From a virus, in the IMG/VR virus record IMGVR_UViG_3300022746_000472, positions 1-23,217 of that record: a DNA stretch of 23,217 nucleotides; one strand, written 5' to 3'. Each line of letters begins with the position of its first letter. Within the stretch, counting starts at the first letter, position 1. Positions 13,717 through 20,764 of the stretch are shown in pieces. Position numbers and translations under genes: made by a program. The notes under the pieces are model-generated. The model ran no database searches, had not been told where the DNA came from, and worked only from the letters and a program-made list of their open reading frames with translations.

Positions 13717-15131
13717 GCCACCACCTCATCTGCATACTCTTTGGCCTCTTCCACATATGGGTGCGCCACGATGCTAGGGTCAAGTCCGATCCAACCATCC
13801 TCGCGCCAATGGATGTCCAAACTGCCGTCCTTGAAGTCCACGCGTTCAATGAGCAACTGAGCAATGCGCTGTTGCTCCGCCGGGAACAACTGTTTCCAGA
13901 CATCAGCAATTCGCCGCATCGACACCACCACCTTGTCCTCTTGAAGATCTGCTCCGGCACTGTGCTGCAGGCATGATCGCCACACACCAATCAATGCCTC
14001 CGGCTCCATCAGCGCCAGCTCGATTTCATTCAAAACCGCAGCCTCGACTTCAGCTGCCGGGAGCGCACCGATGCTTTGAGCGCTTCCATCTTGGGTTGCG
14101 CCTGCGCTGCGTCGTTTCTCCAAGTACGGCACGTAATACCGGTACATGCGACCATTTTTTTTCTTGGTGTAGTGATGGATCATGCGCTGCCCATCGGGTG
14201 CAAACAACAAGCCGCCCAACAGCGCTGGGTACTCGTCTTTGCGCTCTCTTGGGCCTTGCTTTCGCTTGTTGACGAACGCTTGCACGCCTTCCCACAACTC
14301 CTGCGAAATGATGCTGGCGTGCTGCGCAGGGAAGTACTCGCCCTTATGGCTGATCTCACCGAGGTAAATGCGATTGCGAAGCAGACAAAAAAGGTACTGC
14401 TGATCGATGGGGCGACCCGCACGGTGCTGTCCAGATTGTGTGATCCAGGACTTGGTGCTGTGACCTTCGATGTCCAACTCACGTACCAAGCGTGCTGCCG
14501 AACCGTGCTCTGCGTACCGACGGAAAATGTCTTGCACCAGACTTGCCTCCCGCTCGTTGACCAGCAGTTTGCGATCAACCACGTCATAGCCCAGCGGGGG
14601 CGTACCACCCATCCACATGCCCTTGGCCTTGCTGGCTGCGATCTTGTCTCGGATGCGTTCGCCCGTGACCTCACGTTCAAACTGTGCGAAGGACAGCAGG
14701 ATGTTGAGCGTCAGCCGCCCCATTGATGTGGTCGTGTTGAATTGTTGGGTGACCGAGACAAACGAGACGTTGTTGCGATCGAAAACCTCAACCAGCTTGG
14801 CAAAGTCGGGCAGGCTGCGCGTGAGGCGATCGATCTTGTAGACCACCACCACATCAATTTTTCTGGCCTCAATGTCTGCCATCAGGCGTTTGAGTCCAGG
14901 ACGATCAATATTGCCGCCGGAGAATCCGCCGTCGTCGTAGGTGTCATCCAGCGCCAGCCAACCTTCATGGCGTTGGCTGCTCACGAATGAGAGACCAGCA
15001 TCGCGTTGTGCTTCCAGGCTGTTGTACTCCTGGTCCAATCCTTCATCGGTCGACTTGCGCGTGTAGATGGCGCATCGCTTTTTGGGAATGAACGAGGGCG
15101 CGCTTGCCACTGAGGTGCGGGAGGTTCTCAT
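13713..15131 (-). CDS. Large serine recombinase
   Basis: A 472-residue serine recombinase. The N-terminal resolvase domain has the catalytic serine in IYTRKSTDEGLDQEYNS (S27), then YDDGGFSGGNIDRPGLKRL and VVVVYKIDRLTRSLPDF, the conserved arginine motifs. A Recombinase domain follows (about 165-270, PPLGYDV and later LLRNRIYLGEISHKGEYFPA). The zinc-ribbon region reads GGLLFAPDGQRMIHHYTKKK and lacks the usual CxxC pair. Such enzymes integrate or excise elements between short att sites. The start at 15131 has AAGGAGG a few bases upstream and overlaps the DUF2924 stop as ATGA; a longer frame to 15188 lies inside DUF2924. Here it sits inside the element, far from the tyrosine recombinase, so which enzyme moves what is unclear. 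Confidence 0.92.
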   Translation of the reverse strand: MRTSRTSVASAPSFIPKKRCAIYTRKSTDEGLDQEYNSLEAQRDAGLSFVSSQRHEGWLALDDTYDDGGFSGGNIDRPGLKRLMADIEARKIDVVVVYKIDRLTRSLPDFAKLVEVFDRNNVSFVSVTQQFNTTTSMGRLTLNILLSFAQFEREVTGERIRDKIAASKAKGMWMGGTPPLGYDVVDRKLLVNEREASLVQDIFRRYAEHGSAARLVRELDIEGHSTKSWITQSGQHRAGRPIDQQYLFCLLRNRIYLGEISHKGEYFPAQHASIISQELWEGVQAFVNKRKQGPRERKDEYPALLGGLLFAPDGQRMIHHYTKKKNGRMYRYYVPYLEKRRSAGATQDGSAQSIGALPAAEVEAAVLNEIELALMEPEALIGVWRSCLQHSAGADLQEDKVVVSMRRIADVWKQLFPAEQQRIAQLLIERVDFKDGSLDIHWREDGWIGLDPSIVAHPYVEEAKEYADEVVA

Positions 15132-15595
15132 GCGACCTCCTTCTTGGTGGACTTCAACCCAAAAAAGGCAGGCCCCGACCATGGGCAACCAGCGATCAAC
15201 CGTGCGATCGCCGACAAGCTCTTGAATCGCTGGCCACGGTACTCAAAGTCGCGCACGCCGCGCACGACCACCTTGTGCTCTTGGTCGTCAAAGTAGCGGC
15301 TGAGCATGGTGCCAGGCAGCAAGCGATCCGCATCACCTTGCAAGCGCTTGGGAAGCACCCCTGTTTCTCCGATTTCCTCCAGCTTCTTACGCGTAGTCGG
15401 CTTGAGAGAGCCGAAGGCCTTTTCCTGAATCTTGTAGGCCAGTCGAGACTCCAGCCAGGTGCGATGGTGGTGCTTTGGTCGTTCATCAAAATGCGCGTCC
15501 CACATGGCCCATATGTTCTGCATGGGCAGGTGTGGAAGCTGCGCGACTTGCGCCGCGATGGATACCGTTTTTGATTGTTGTGCGTGTGTCGTCAT
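15128..15595 (-). CDS. DUF2924 family protein
   Basis: A 155-residue DUF2924 protein. Typical blocks are present: IAAQVAQLPHLPMQNIWAMW near the N-terminus, HRTWLESRLAYKIQEKAFG, LLPGTMLSRYFDDQEHKVVV, and the C-terminal YRGQRFKSLSAIARLIAG. The family nearly always lies directly upstream of a large serine recombinase, as here (4-base ATGA overlap), and is thought to assist it, but the mechanism is not known to me. I chose the ATG at 15595, with AAGGAG seven bases upstream; a TTG two codons earlier is in the same frame. DUF3489, another frequent partner, is at 1059-1511, unusually far away. Confidence 0.9.
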   Translation of the reverse strand: MTTHAQQSKTVSIAAQVAQLPHLPMQNIWAMWDAHFDERPKHHHRTWLESRLAYKIQEKAFGSLKPTTRKKLEEIGETGVLPKRLQGDADRLLPGTMLSRYFDDQEHKVVVRGVRDFEYRGQRFKSLSAIARLIAGCPWSGPAFFGLKSTKKEVA

Positions 15596-15609
15596 GTGCA
15601 AACTCCTTC

Positions 15610-15819
15610 TTAGTGATCGGTGTTTGCATTCACGCTCTTCTGGCCAGCGAAGCCAAGTGAAACCTTCCTACTGTCGCGAATAGGTGAAGGTTTCTGCGCA
15701 GATGATTCAGCTTCGCGCAGTCGCAGCAGAGCCACTGCGATTAGATCGACGACTTCTTGTTGCGGGTGTCGAGGGCCTGCGCTAGCCCTGAGATTAGAGA
15801 TTTGTTCGTTGTTGTGCAT
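15610..15819 (-). CDS. Small hypothetical protein, first gene of recombinase operon
   Basis: A 69-residue protein with a central amphipathic helix (HPQQEVVDLIAVALLRLREA) between polar, probably disordered ends. It stops 14 bases before the DUF2924 start and reads the same way. I recall similar short proteins upstream of DUF2924 in other prophages, but I cannot name a family. The ribosome-binding site is poor (GGAAC, eight bases from the ATG). No function can be given. Confidence 0.55.
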   Translation of the reverse strand: MHNNEQISNLRASAGPRHPQQEVVDLIAVALLRLREAESSAQKPSPIRDSRKVSLGFAGQKSVNANTDH

Positions 15820-15928
15820 GGTCAGCGTTCCAGTAGAAAACGCTTGTCATGCTATGGGTCAAGGCCACTTCGCGTAACATGATTTAGCGGAAGTGCGTGG
15901 GTATGAGTGCTCTTGCCCGGTCAGAAAA

Positions 15929-16753
15929 TCAGGGCTTGCGAATCGCCTCAATGATCGACTGGATCTTCACGGCAAGAATTGCCTTCGACGCAGAATGATG
16001 CTCGATCAAAATTCCGGCGAGCCTGGGTGTGAACTGAGCTGTCGGTGAAAACGATTGTGGATCAATTCGCCCAAGGTCAATCAATACCCCACCGCTAGCT
16101 CCGTGGGGAGTGATTGAAGCCGTTGTCTCACCAGTGAAGGTTTTCGATTTTTTTGCAAACTTCAACAGCAAGTGCGTGTCTTGAGACGCTCCGACGACGT
16201 TGAAGACTTTCTCGTCCGTGTAAGTGGTGGAGCTGTATGCCCATGCCTTTCCATGCACATGAGTTCCGGTGACTGAAATCGGCTTCGGCTTATTGCGTGA
16301 TGCGGGATATCCCAAGGCCATGAAGCATCTTCCATCCAGAGCTACCCTATTTTGGGAGATTTCGTTGGCATCTATGAATGCATCGACGCCGAGACGATTG
16401 GAAAAATCATTGGATACCTCCATGAACGCGAAGTCAAATTTGTCATCGGCTCTGCCTGATGCTGGGGCCTTAGTTATTCCTGCTATTCCCTCGATCGGTT
16501 CCAGCGCATTGCTGCCTGCTACATACAGGGTGGCTTGCTGATTCAAGTCGAGAACGTGAGCGGCAGTTACAAAATACCGTTTGCCATCGACGCGAAGCAA
16601 GAACGCGCTGCCAATTGCTTCAGCAGTTCCTGAAGGCGTAGCCCAGTAGACAGGACGAACTGATGGCAAGAAGCTAGACTGCGCTTGGCTGGTTCTTTCA
16701 TTGATCCAAACTCGTACTGCTTTCTCTTGAGAAATGATCAATCCTGTCACCAT
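15929..16753 (-). CDS. Trypsin-like serine protease in XRE-ImmA operon
   Basis: A 274-residue chymotrypsin-fold serine protease. The catalytic triad is readable: H66 in YFVTAAHVL, D107 in KFDFAFMEV and S220 in PHGASGGVL (GASGG in place of the common GNSGG). GSAFLLRVDGKRYFVTAAHV is the typical start of the fold. There is no signal peptide or transmembrane segment near the N-terminus, so it is likely cytoplasmic, unusual for this fold in bacteria. I chose the ATG at 16753, 22 bases after the ImmA stop. A start at 16879 (316 residues) would overlap immA by about 100 bases, and neither start has a strong ribosome-binding site. It is third in the XRE-ImmA-protease operon. A role as a toxic or signalling effector is inference. 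It appears less GC-rich than the phage core genes. Confidence 0.82.
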   Translation of the reverse strand: MVTGLIISQEKAVRVWINERTSQAQSSFLPSVRPVYWATPSGTAEAIGSAFLLRVDGKRYFVTAAHVLDLNQQATLYVAGSNALEPIEGIAGITKAPASGRADDKFDFAFMEVSNDFSNRLGVDAFIDANEISQNRVALDGRCFMALGYPASRNKPKPISVTGTHVHGKAWAYSSTTYTDEKVFNVVGASQDTHLLLKFAKKSKTFTGETTASITPHGASGGVLIDLGRIDPQSFSPTAQFTPRLAGILIEHHSASKAILAVKIQSIIEAIRKP

Positions 16754-16775
16754 CAGTCTTTCAAGGCCCGCCTCA

Positions 16776-17702
16776 TCAGCGAGCTGGCGATTGTCCGTTA
16801 GAAGTGAACTGATCGAAGCTGTCGAAGCTCTCCTGATCCTGCCAAGAGTTATCCCACCTGCGCGGTTCAGCATCTTCAAGGATCAACAACGTCAGCACGC
16901 GATCTCGCCCGCCGTAGCTGTGTTTGAATTCCTGCAGCTTCATGTAGGGCTGTTCACCGACGCACCACACTGCTGCGGACATATCGATCCCGTTCCACTC
17001 CTGCGCGATGGACTCATCTGCTGCAACGGTATCGCGCAGAGGCTCTGCAGGATCATTCAGCCTTCGAATACGGGTGTTGCTCAGCACAGCACTGCGGCTT
17101 CTCCATTCGTACTTTAGAAAACCGTTGTCCCAGTGCAGCAAGATCGCACGCTTCTCCGTGAACTTGATGAAGCGGATGCACAGGGCCTCGAACGACACGC
17201 CGAATGTTTTGGCCAGGCCACTGAGTAAGTACAGGTCAATGTTCTGACTGGTGATGCGATCACGCAGGACATCGCCAGGCATCAACAGGTTGCTGGCGAA
17301 TTCATCCGCTTCGCGTTCAATGTTGGCTGCAGTGTCTTGGCTGAAATGAACCGCGGCTTTGTCGCAGTTGAAGGTGCGTCGCTTTGACCTGTGCAAAACG
17401 AAGTGGCCCAGTTCGTGAGCGATGGTGAATCGTTGACGCTCAGGACTGGCGTCCGGGTTGTAGAAGATCCCCCACTCGGCAGGATCATTCGGGTTACAAA
17501 CCAACATCCCCTCAACACTACTTACGGTTGATGCCATGGGGGGCTTGATGATTTTGACCCCCTTGCCGTAGGGCGTAGTTGGCAGCCCCTCACGAACCAT
17601 GTCGAGATCGATGTACGCAGCCTTCTCCTCAGCGGCGACACGCATCCAACGCAGGATCATGTTCGCCGCTTTGCTTGGGGTCAGGTCTGCGCTGGCGCTC
17701 AA
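16776..17702 (-). CDS. ImmA/IrrE family metallopeptidase
   Basis: A 308-residue ImmA/IrrE-type zinc protease. The zinc motif HELGH is at 96-100 in FTIAHELGHFVLHR, and the third ligand lies in NIEREADEFASNLLMP (E131). The family cleaves XRE-type repressors, as ImmA does to ImmR and IrrE/PprI to DdrO, to switch on mobile-element or stress genes. The C-terminal half (about 180-308) is an extra region that may sense a signal, with no motif I recognise. The start appears to be a TTG at 17702, overlapping the stop of the XRE gene as TTGA, with GAGGA about ten bases upstream. It is therefore translationally coupled to its probable substrate. The trypsin-like protease gene follows 22 bases after its stop. 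Confidence 0.9.
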   Translation of the reverse strand: MSASADLTPSKAANMILRWMRVAAEEKAAYIDLDMVREGLPTTPYGKGVKIIKPPMASTVSSVEGMLVCNPNDPAEWGIFYNPDASPERQRFTIAHELGHFVLHRSKRRTFNCDKAAVHFSQDTAANIEREADEFASNLLMPGDVLRDRITSQNIDLYLLSGLAKTFGVSFEALCIRFIKFTEKRAILLHWDNGFLKYEWRSRSAVLSNTRIRRLNDPAEPLRDTVAADESIAQEWNGIDMSAAVWCVGEQPYMKLQEFKHSYGGRDRVLTLLILEDAEPRRWDNSWQDQESFDSFDQFTSNGQSPAR

Positions 17703-18046
17703 CGCTTGGGTTCCTCTTGTGCAGTGCCGGGGAACATCAGCTTCATCATGTCTTGAACGCGATTTTTCTCATCATCCGACATGGTGGCGTACTGGCGAAA
17801 GAACGCCACATCTTCAACTGTGGCCTCGGGGACCTGTTCGTTGGTCTCGTTCATGAGGTCTTCCATCGTGACCCCCAGAACCTTGGCTAGCAGATGAACC
17901 CGCTCGGCGGAAGGGCGCTGGCCCTCTTTCATTTCCAGTTCCCAGATGTATGCCTTGGTGCAGCCAACTGCGTCGGCCACTTGCTGCAATGTCAGCTTCT
18001 TGGCCTCCCGCAGACGTCGCAATCGCGCTCCTAAGGTCGATGCCAT
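17699..18046 (-). CDS. XRE family repressor (ImmR-like)
   Basis: A 115-residue regulator. An N-terminal HTH_3 domain covers residues about 6-66, with LRRLREAKKLTLQQVADAVG and CTKAYIWELEMKEGQRPS as the recognition region, followed by LLAKVLGVTMEDL. The C-terminal 50 residues are acidic and helical (EDVAFFRQYATMSDDEKNRV) and may hold the cleavage site for the ImmA-like protease encoded next. The ATG at 18046 has AGGAG eight bases upstream. An extended -10 lies 35-43 bases upstream. It is divergent from the 414-residue gene, and a dyad and direct repeats lie between them, so it probably represses both promoters. That is inference from arrangement. Confidence 0.9.
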   Translation of the reverse strand: MASTLGARLRRLREAKKLTLQQVADAVGCTKAYIWELEMKEGQRPSAERVHLLAKVLGVTMEDLMNETNEQVPEATVEDVAFFRQYATMSDDEKNRVQDMMKLMFPGTAQEEPKR

Positions 18047-18080
18047 GGCACAGCTCCTGTCTGAATCAAAACAGCCAAAA

Positions 18081-18089
18081 AGTATAGCA
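18081..18089 (-). promoter_or_regulatory. Extended -10 promoter element for XRE-ImmA-protease operon
   Basis: On the minus strand TGC-TATACT is an extended -10 with five of six matches to TATAAT, 35 bases before the XRE start codon. The -35 region at 17 bases is poor, as is common for extended -10 promoters. The start codon has a clear ribosome-binding site downstream. Confidence 0.5.
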
Positions 18090-18108
18090 CCAAGATACAC
18101 CATCCACC

Positions 18109-18125
18109 ACCATGTTCTACGTGGT
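18109..18125. promoter_or_regulatory. Candidate XRE operator dyad
   Basis: ACCATGTTCTACGTGGT is a 17-bp imperfect palindrome centred on base 18117: ACCA/TGGT and GT/AC pair, with mismatches only next to the centre and at one flanking position. It directly abuts the -35 of the rightward promoter and lies about 20 bases upstream of the leftward -10. Size and location fit an XRE repressor site controlling both directions. Confidence 0.45.
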
Positions 18126-18154
18126 TTGACAAGCGGAAATAAGCGGGACACAAT
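18126..18154 (+). promoter_or_regulatory. Sigma70-type promoter for the 414-aa gene operon, with direct repeats in the spacer
   Basis: TTGACA (18126-18131) is a perfect -35. A 17-base spacer leads to CACAAT (18149-18154), a four-of-six -10. The spacer contains two AAGCGG copies, at 18131 and 18141, exactly 10 bases apart (one helical turn), which could place a regulator on the promoter face. The start codon at 18264 is about 105 bases further on, leaving a long leader. Confidence 0.5.
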
Positions 18155-18263
18155 TAAGCTGTATCTCGCCACTTTACTTTGACGGGGTATCTGTTTACCA
18201 CCTGTCGGCCAGCGCCAGCATCCCCTGCACGCAGAACACCGACATTTCACAAGGACCAAGATA

Positions 18264-19508
18264 ATGAAAAAAACCTTTGTCGATGTGCTGCTTGAGCTGC
18301 CCGTAGACACCACTTTGCAGAGCTTCCTGGCGACCAACGGGCTGCCTCTGCCGGACGATCTGTCCTGGTCGGATAGCCAAGAGGTCACCCAGACCGTGAT
18401 CGAGGCCATCCGGTCTTGGCCCGACGGAATTGCCCGTGACGAACTCATTGCCAAACTCATGGCAAGCGTTGGACTGGGGGATGCGGCGGGCAAACAGGCG
18501 ATGTTTCAGGTGGCCCAAAAGGACGGTGCCGCATTGATGGGGCTGGTCGCCAGCCAAAGTGACATCCATCGCTCGTTCTGGCTGTACGTGAACCACCCCG
18601 AGCTGTTTGATCTCGCCGGAGATGTGGACTTCTTCGAGCGCCATGGCACCCAAGCGCAACAGAACGATCTGGGCGTCAAACGCAAGCCCAACACCTCCGA
18701 AGCCTCAATGCTCGGCATGCGCCAATCCATCTCGGCGTTCTATCAGCGGGAGCTGCAATGCGGCGACGGCAGCGTGGCATACGTGCTGGAGCGTTCCCCC
18801 GATGTCTATCTGCTGACGGTCCACGTCAAGGATCTGGCAATGCTGCGTCTGGAGTTCGAAGGCTCGAACCTGACCCGTCGCGTCGGCAATCCCAATATTC
18901 ACATGGTGTTGGAGTATTCGGCCAAGACCGGTGTGGCGCGCACGCTAGTCAAGGGAGGGGTCAAGTACCACACAATGCTGCTGGAGGCATTCGCAGAGCA
19001 TCTGCTGGGCACGAAGGTCGATGCACACCGCATCAAGCCACCCACTCTGGACCTGTCTGCGTTGCGGCTGGGTTTTGATGTGCCCCAGGCGCTGACCATC
19101 GATGGGTTCATGGCGGTGCAGGTCAAAACCCTTTCACTGCTCAGCCCCCATGGTGACCTGAAGGTTGAATGCACTGCAACCGCCTCAAGCGACCAGCAAT
19201 GCGTGACCGAACTGATCGCTGAGTCTTTCCCCAACGAGAACCCGCTCAAGCGCAACTGGCAGATCAACTCGGCGCACATCAATCTGTACTACCCACCCGA
19301 GCCCGGCAAGATGCGAGCGAAGGTCATCACCATTGAGGTCACCCGCAAAGGCCGACTGAACCTTCACAAGTTCGACGCCAAGATGCAAGCCCAGCTCGAA
19401 GGCTACTTGGTTTCCCTCGGCATTCTGGGGGCCGACCAAACGCTGAACGCCAATGAGCAGCAGCCCGGTGAAGACGCCTTCCAGTCCGAACCTGCGTACC
19501 AGGAGTAA
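18264..19508 (+). CDS. Hypothetical protein (414 aa), first gene of cassette operon
   Basis: A 414-residue soluble protein I do not recognise. No signal peptide, membrane segment, nucleotide-binding loop or nuclease motif is evident. Residues about 1-125 are helical and end in FWLYVNHPELFDLAGDVDFF. The middle (about 150-235) is beta-rich (VAYVLERSPDVYLLTVHVKD, MLRLEFEGSNLTRRVG). The remainder includes VKYHTMLLEAFAEHLLGTKV and KMRAKVITIEVTRKGRLNLH. The last 30 residues are polar and probably disordered. AAGGA lies eight bases before the ATG. It is followed two bases later by a zinc-ribbon/winged-helix gene, and is divergent from the XRE-ImmA-protease operon. The shared control region suggests it is part of one functional unit, but its activity is unknown. 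Confidence 0.85.
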   Translation: MKKTFVDVLLELPVDTTLQSFLATNGLPLPDDLSWSDSQEVTQTVIEAIRSWPDGIARDELIAKLMASVGLGDAAGKQAMFQVAQKDGAALMGLVASQSDIHRSFWLYVNHPELFDLAGDVDFFERHGTQAQQNDLGVKRKPNTSEASMLGMRQSISAFYQRELQCGDGSVAYVLERSPDVYLLTVHVKDLAMLRLEFEGSNLTRRVGNPNIHMVLEYSAKTGVARTLVKGGVKYHTMLLEAFAEHLLGTKVDAHRIKPPTLDLSALRLGFDVPQALTIDGFMAVQVKTLSLLSPHGDLKVECTATASSDQQCVTELIAESFPNENPLKRNWQINSAHINLYYPPEPGKMRAKVITIEVTRKGRLNLHKFDAKMQAQLEGYLVSLGILGADQTLNANEQQPGEDAFQSEPAYQE

Positions 19509-19510
19509 GC

Positions 19511-20452
19511 GTGAACTCACATCATGCTTGGTCATTGGTCTGCCGCTTGTTCGCTGAGGGGACGCACGTCCATCGCTGGGCGCTGTCCCCTCACGAGCTG
19601 GCTGCATGCACCTTGCTCGGCTCCGCCATAAAGGCTGCGCCCGTCAATCAGCAATACGTACTTTGCCCACATTGCAACCTGCACCGTGGGCAAGTCGTCG
19701 GTGATGGCCAGGGCGGCAGGCTTTGCCATTGCCCCGAATGCGGCCCCGTCCACATCGAACCACAGGATCTGGCTGCGGTCATGCTCAACGAGGATTGGCT
19801 GCGCCAGAAGTTGCGCTTGGCACTGGAGATCAACAGCCGCGACGGCATTGATCAGGTTGGCCCTGGCATTTGGCGGTTGGGGGACGCTAGGCAAGGGCCG
19901 GTCATTCTGGCTCGTGGCCTGTCCACCCTTGTCCGCGCGCCTGCGATCTTGGATGGCTTCCGGGTCAAGGGTTCAAGCCTGCGGGTCATCACACCCAAGC
20001 CCATCGACCAGACTGCGCACCCATTCGCTGCCGACATTGAGTGGCTGCCACTTCAGGAGCGGTTCGCCTTCTACGGCGACGGCATCTCCTTTATTGCCCC
20101 ACAGGGCCACCGCCTGGGAGAAACGCCACGTGAGGCCGTTAAACCGGTTTACGGCCCCTTCGCGGACGACTTCCGCACGGTGCTGCTGCCAGAGCATGGC
20201 CACATCAACCTCACTGGAGCGCAGGCTTCGGTTTTCAAGTCGCTTTGGTCGTTCAAGGGTGAACCGACTCGTGGCGAACGGATCATGGCCAAGGCCGGAC
20301 TTGAAAGCGAGAAGCCTATCGATGTGTTCAAGGTGAAGGCGCGCGACAAAGGAAAACCGGGAGCCGATCGCCCGTTGTTGGCGTACCGAGAGCTGGTAGT
20401 CACCCAACCGCGTCAAGGACTTTATGCGCTGCCCTGCGCTTCAGGGCAATAA
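19511..20452 (+). CDS. Zinc-ribbon and winged-helix protein (313 aa)
   Basis: A 313-residue protein I cannot place in a named family. A zinc-ribbon-like cluster is clear near the N-terminus: C52-x2-C55 then C72-x-C74-x2-C77 (LCPHCNLHRGQ and LCHCPECGPV). The C-terminal region (about 235-305) reads like a winged helix: LTGAQASVFKSLWSFKGEPT, RGERIMAKAG, then PIDVFKVKARDKG and YRELVVTQPRQGLYALP. The central part has short beta stretches (GPVILARGLSTLV). It starts at a GTG with AGGAG a few bases upstream, two bases after the 414-residue gene stops, so it is tightly coupled. DNA recognition for the partner protein or the HNH nuclease downstream is a reasonable inference, not shown. Confidence 0.83.
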   Translation: MNSHHAWSLVCRLFAEGTHVHRWALSPHELAACTLLGSAIKAAPVNQQYVLCPHCNLHRGQVVGDGQGGRLCHCPECGPVHIEPQDLAAVMLNEDWLRQKLRLALEINSRDGIDQVGPGIWRLGDARQGPVILARGLSTLVRAPAILDGFRVKGSSLRVITPKPIDQTAHPFAADIEWLPLQERFAFYGDGISFIAPQGHRLGETPREAVKPVYGPFADDFRTVLLPEHGHINLTGAQASVFKSLWSFKGEPTRGERIMAKAGLESEKPIDVFKVKARDKGKPGADRPLLAYRELVVTQPRQGLYALPCASGQ

Positions 20453-20469
20453 CCTCAAGGAAGAAAGCT

Positions 20470-20739
20470 ATGGCAACGAAAGATCAGATCAACAAAGCTT
20501 GGGATAACGCAGACAAAATACGCGGCAAAGATCCGGACCTCTACCGCAAGGACCCCTACGGGAATCCGATGTACCGCCACTCGCACGGAAAGAGCTCAGA
20601 AATGGGATGGGATGTTGATCACATCACCCCGAAATCACGGGGCGGCTCTGATTCAACGAAGAACCTGCAGGCGCTGAACTCTTCAGTGAATCGCGGCAAG
20701 GGTGACTCACTGATCAAGAAGAGTCGCCACTCGGGTTGA
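20470..20739 (+). CDS. Small HNH endonuclease (89 aa)
   Basis: An 89-residue HNH protein without zinc-binding cysteines. The core is GWDVDHITPKSRGGSDSTKN then LQALNSSVNRGKGD: D50-H51, N65 and N74 match the HNH pattern of metal-dependent nucleases. A Lys/Asp-rich helical N-terminus and DPYGNPMYRHS precede it. The ribosome-binding site is AAGGAAG just before the ATG. It lies 17 bases after the zinc-ribbon gene and is the last gene of the rightward operon. As the only recognisable enzyme of that operon it could be the DNA-cutting effector of the cassette. A homing nuclease or a free-standing phage HNH are alternatives. Confidence 0.87.
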   Translation: MATKDQINKAWDNADKIRGKDPDLYRKDPYGNPMYRHSHGKSSEMGWDVDHITPKSRGGSDSTKNLQALNSSVNRGKGDSLIKKSRHSG

Positions 20740-20764
20740 GGCATGCGACTGAAGGTCAGGCGAT

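Noticed and set aside
14076-14726. 216-codon open frame on the plus strand
   Set aside because: Antisense shadow of the large serine recombinase gene.
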